This document shows positions 62,050-64,000 of a stretch of 64,000 nucleotides of DNA, piece by piece. Every line of letters begins with the position of its first letter. The stretch's first letter is position 1. A model generated the notes under the pieces. The model was not told the origin of the DNA and made no database searches. It saw only the letters and a list, made by a program, of their open reading frames with translations. Made by a program: the position numbers and the translations under genes. Source of the DNA: GCA-002282575 sp964519885 (GTDB lineage: Bacteria > Pseudomonadota > Gammaproteobacteria > Thiomicrospirales > Thiomicrospiraceae); NCBI GenBank assembly GCA_964519885.1, contig CAZFLX010000009.1:14908-78907 (forward strand). Reading direction: 5' to 3'.

Positions 62050-64000
62050 TAAATATCTACCTCCACACTATACCCCTTCCTCTCCATCCAAGCGCGTCGA
62101 TCGGATGCGGACTTTTTCGCCATTAACATTTCAAACATGATATTCGCCTCTGCGGTTTCCGGCCATTCAATACATAATAAGCGGCGTGTATCGACAGACA
62201 TAGCCGTCTCTTTGAGTTGATCGGGATTCATTTCACCTAAGCCTTTAAAACGGGCAATACTGATATGCTGTTCTTTCACCCCTTCATCCTGCAAGCGTTG
62301 CACCATCGCATCTCGCTCGGATTCATCTAGTGCATAAAATTTTTGCTTGCGCTTGGGCGCATCCACATCGATTCTGAACAAAGGCGGTTGACCAACGAAC
62401 AAATGACCCGCTTGTACCAATTTCGGAAAGTGACGGTAAAACAAGGTCAGTAATAAGGTTTGAATGTGTGCGCCATCGACATCGGCATCAGTCATCAGCA
62501 CCACTTTGCCGTAACGCAAGCCATCCAGCACCGAATCGGGTGCATCGGGCGCATGCGGATCAACACCAATAGCGACGCTCATATCATGCACTTCGTTATT
62601 GACGAACAACTCTCCCGCAGCCACTTCCCAAGTGTTTAATACTTTACCGCGCAAAGGCAGAATCGCCTGAGTGCGTTTATCTCGTGCCTGTTTCGCCGAA
62701 CCGCCTGCCGAATCCCCTTCCACCAAAAAGAGTTCATTGTCGCGAATATCATTGCTTTCACAATCAGTGAGCTTACCAGGCAACACCGCCGCCCCTGAAG
62801 TTTTCTTTTTCACCGCCGTTTTGGCGGTTTTATTGCGTTCTAAAGCCGCTTTAATTGCCAACTCGGCAATTTTCTTACCCGCTTCTAAATGGGCATTTAA
62901 CCAGAGCGCAAAGGCATCTTTGGTACAGTTAGCCACCAAAGCGTGTGCCGAACGTGAAGTGAGCTTATCTTTGGTTTGACCTTGAAACTGGGGATCCAAC
63001 ACCCGGGCCGACAAAATACAGGCAACACGTCCCCACACATCATCTGCCGTTAATTGCACCCCTTTGGGCAATAATCCGTGATGCTGACAAAAAGCATGTA
63101 GCGCTTCAAACAAGCCAGCACGCAAGCCCGTTTCATGCGTACCGCCCACGGGTGTGGGAATCAGGTTGACATAGCTTTCACTCAATCGCCCGCCCGACTC
63201 TCGGAAAATAACCGCCCAAGCCGCACCTTCCCCTTCCGCCGCTTCCTGTTTTTGATGAGACAGCATGGCTTTGGTTAAGTAATGTTCACCCTCGAATAAC
63301 GGCGAAACATAACTTTCAGCGTCGGCTTCACCGCACAGCGATTGCAAATAACTGCCCATGCCGCCCGAGAACTGCCAGTGTTGCTCCTGCTGCGTCAGCT
63401 CATTAACTAAGGAAACACTTAATCCTGGTAACAATACGGCTTTAGAACGGAGTAAACGCTCCAATTCAGCTAGCGGAATTTTGGCCGAATCGAAATACTG
63501 AGCATCAGGCCAAGCCCTAACCGTCGTACCATGTCCACGCGCTTTGCCCATTTCGACTAAGGGTTCAATCACCTCACCGCCGGCAAAAGCCAGTTGCCAA
63601 CGCTTGCCCTCACGTACCACTTCAACTTGTAAACGGGTTGATAAGGCATTGGTAACCGAAACCCCCACACCATGCAAACCGCCCGAAAAGGCATAAGCCC
63701 CACCCGATGTTTTGCTAAACTTACCCCCAGCATGCAGGCGCGTAAACACCAATTCAACTGTCGGCACGCCTTCACTTGGATGAATGGCGGTCGGAATGCC
63801 GCGCCCATTATCCGAAACTGAAATGGACGCATCGCTATGCAAGGTCACGACAATTTTGCTGGCATAACCACCCAAGGCTTCATCGGCTGCGTTATCAATC
63901 ACTTCTTGAATAATATGCAACGGATTTTCGGTACGTGTGTACATACCAGGGCGTTGACGCACAGGCTCTAAGCCTTTTAATACCTGAATGTCCGAAGCCT
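62049..64000 (-). CDS. parE: DNA topoisomerase IV subunit B (5' end beyond the window)
   Basis: ParE is the ATPase subunit of topoisomerase IV. About 650 residues are visible; the frame stays open to the right edge with ASDIQVLKGLEPVRQRPGMY as the first visible part, so only a few N-terminal residues are missing. It has the GHKL ATP site (EVIDNAADEALGG, DNGRGIP, GGLHGVGVSV), the TOPRIM motifs EGDSAGGSAKQARDK and PLRGKVLN, and DADVDGAHI. The lack of a GyrB-type tail insertion and the parC neighbour identify ParE. Confidence 0.97.
   Translation of the reverse strand, partial: ASDIQVLKGLEPVRQRPGMYTRTENPLHIIQEVIDNAADEALGGYASKIVVTLHSDASISVSDNGRGIPTAIHPSEGVPTVELVFTRLHAGGKFSKTSGGAYAFSGGLHGVGVSVTNALSTRLQVEVVREGKRWQLAFAGGEVIEPLVEMGKARGHGTTVRAWPDAQYFDSAKIPLAELERLLRSKAVLLPGLSVSLVNELTQQEQHWQFSGGMGSYLQSLCGEADAESYVSPLFEGEHYLTKAMLSHQKQEAAEGEGAAWAVIFRESGGRLSESYVNLIPTPVGGTHETGLRAGLFEALHAFCQHHGLLPKGVQLTADDVWGRVACILSARVLDPQFQGQTKDKLTSRSAHALVANCTKDAFALWLNAHLEAGKKIAELAIKAALERNKTAKTAVKKKTSGAAVLPGKLTDCESNDIRDNELFLVEGDSAGGSAKQARDKRTQAILPLRGKVLNTWEVAAGELFVNNEVHDMSVAIGVDPHAPDAPDSVLDGLRYGKVVLMTDADVDGAHIQTLLLTLFYRHFPKLVQAGHLFVGQPPLFRIDVDAPKRKQKFYALDESERDAMVQRLQDEGVKEQHISIARFKGLGEMNPDQLKETAMSVDTRRLLCIEWPETAEANIMFEMLMAKKSASDRRAWMERKGYSVEVDI

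Noticed and set aside
1..64000. CRISPR array or cas genes
   Set aside because: No run of regularly spaced direct repeats and no Cas-like protein was seen.

Overview
The window comes from the chromosome of a gammaproteobacterium. This rests on gene order: rpsU–YqeY–dnaG–rpoD next to a divergent tsaD, leuB–asd–truA–trpF, rluD–pgeF divergent from bamD, ampD divergent from nadC, parE–parC, and a speD–speE pair. Base composition looks moderate by eye and protein-coding density is high. It is not an enteric arrangement; I cannot place it more finely than a non-enteric gammaproteobacterium.

Layout. 1–133 is the 5' end of a response-regulator gene. 134–8657 is the only accessory-looking stretch: it is more AT-rich, holds two very large overlapping tyrosine-recombinase genes and a Fic gene with a C-terminal winged helix, and ends in about 1 kb without a gene. 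That non-coding stretch contains a broken tRNA-Asn (5' half only, promoter kept), a strong bidirectional terminator and several short repeats. From 8658 onward it is mostly housekeeping: a periplasmic DsrE-like protein, an old-yellow-enzyme reductase with a DUF429 protein, then tRNA-Ile(CAU) and the macromolecular-synthesis operon rpsU–YqeY–dnaG–rpoD.

15.8–37 kb holds tsaD, gloA, hemH, a CaCA exchanger/hydrolase/DUF2062 operon, gatCAB, a DUF2189 membrane protein, a six-gene operon leuB–M23 peptidase–bactofilin–asd–truA–trpF, a 46-residue membrane protein, ampD–aroC–MFS, nadC–Kef antiporter and rluD–pgeF. 38–46 kb has bamD followed by an HlyD/FtsX/ATPase export set, then a compact chemosensory operon cheA–cheW–STAS–cheY with no receptor, methylase or methylesterase. 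46–55 kb has small envelope proteins, infA, an aldehyde dehydrogenase, a rhodanese–methyltransferase fusion, a MotA-like gene with two MotB-like genes (only one with the ion-carrying Asp), an aminotransferase, a membrane protein and bioA. 55–64 kb, all on the minus strand, has speE/speD, trpG–trpD–trpC–osmC and parE–parC; parE runs off the right edge.

The most unusual items are the paired giant recombinases near a half tRNA-Asn, the one-MotA/two-MotB stator-like operon, the receptor-less chemosensory operon with an internal STAS gene, and the 91-bp out-of-frame overlap of an M23 peptidase with a bactofilin gene.
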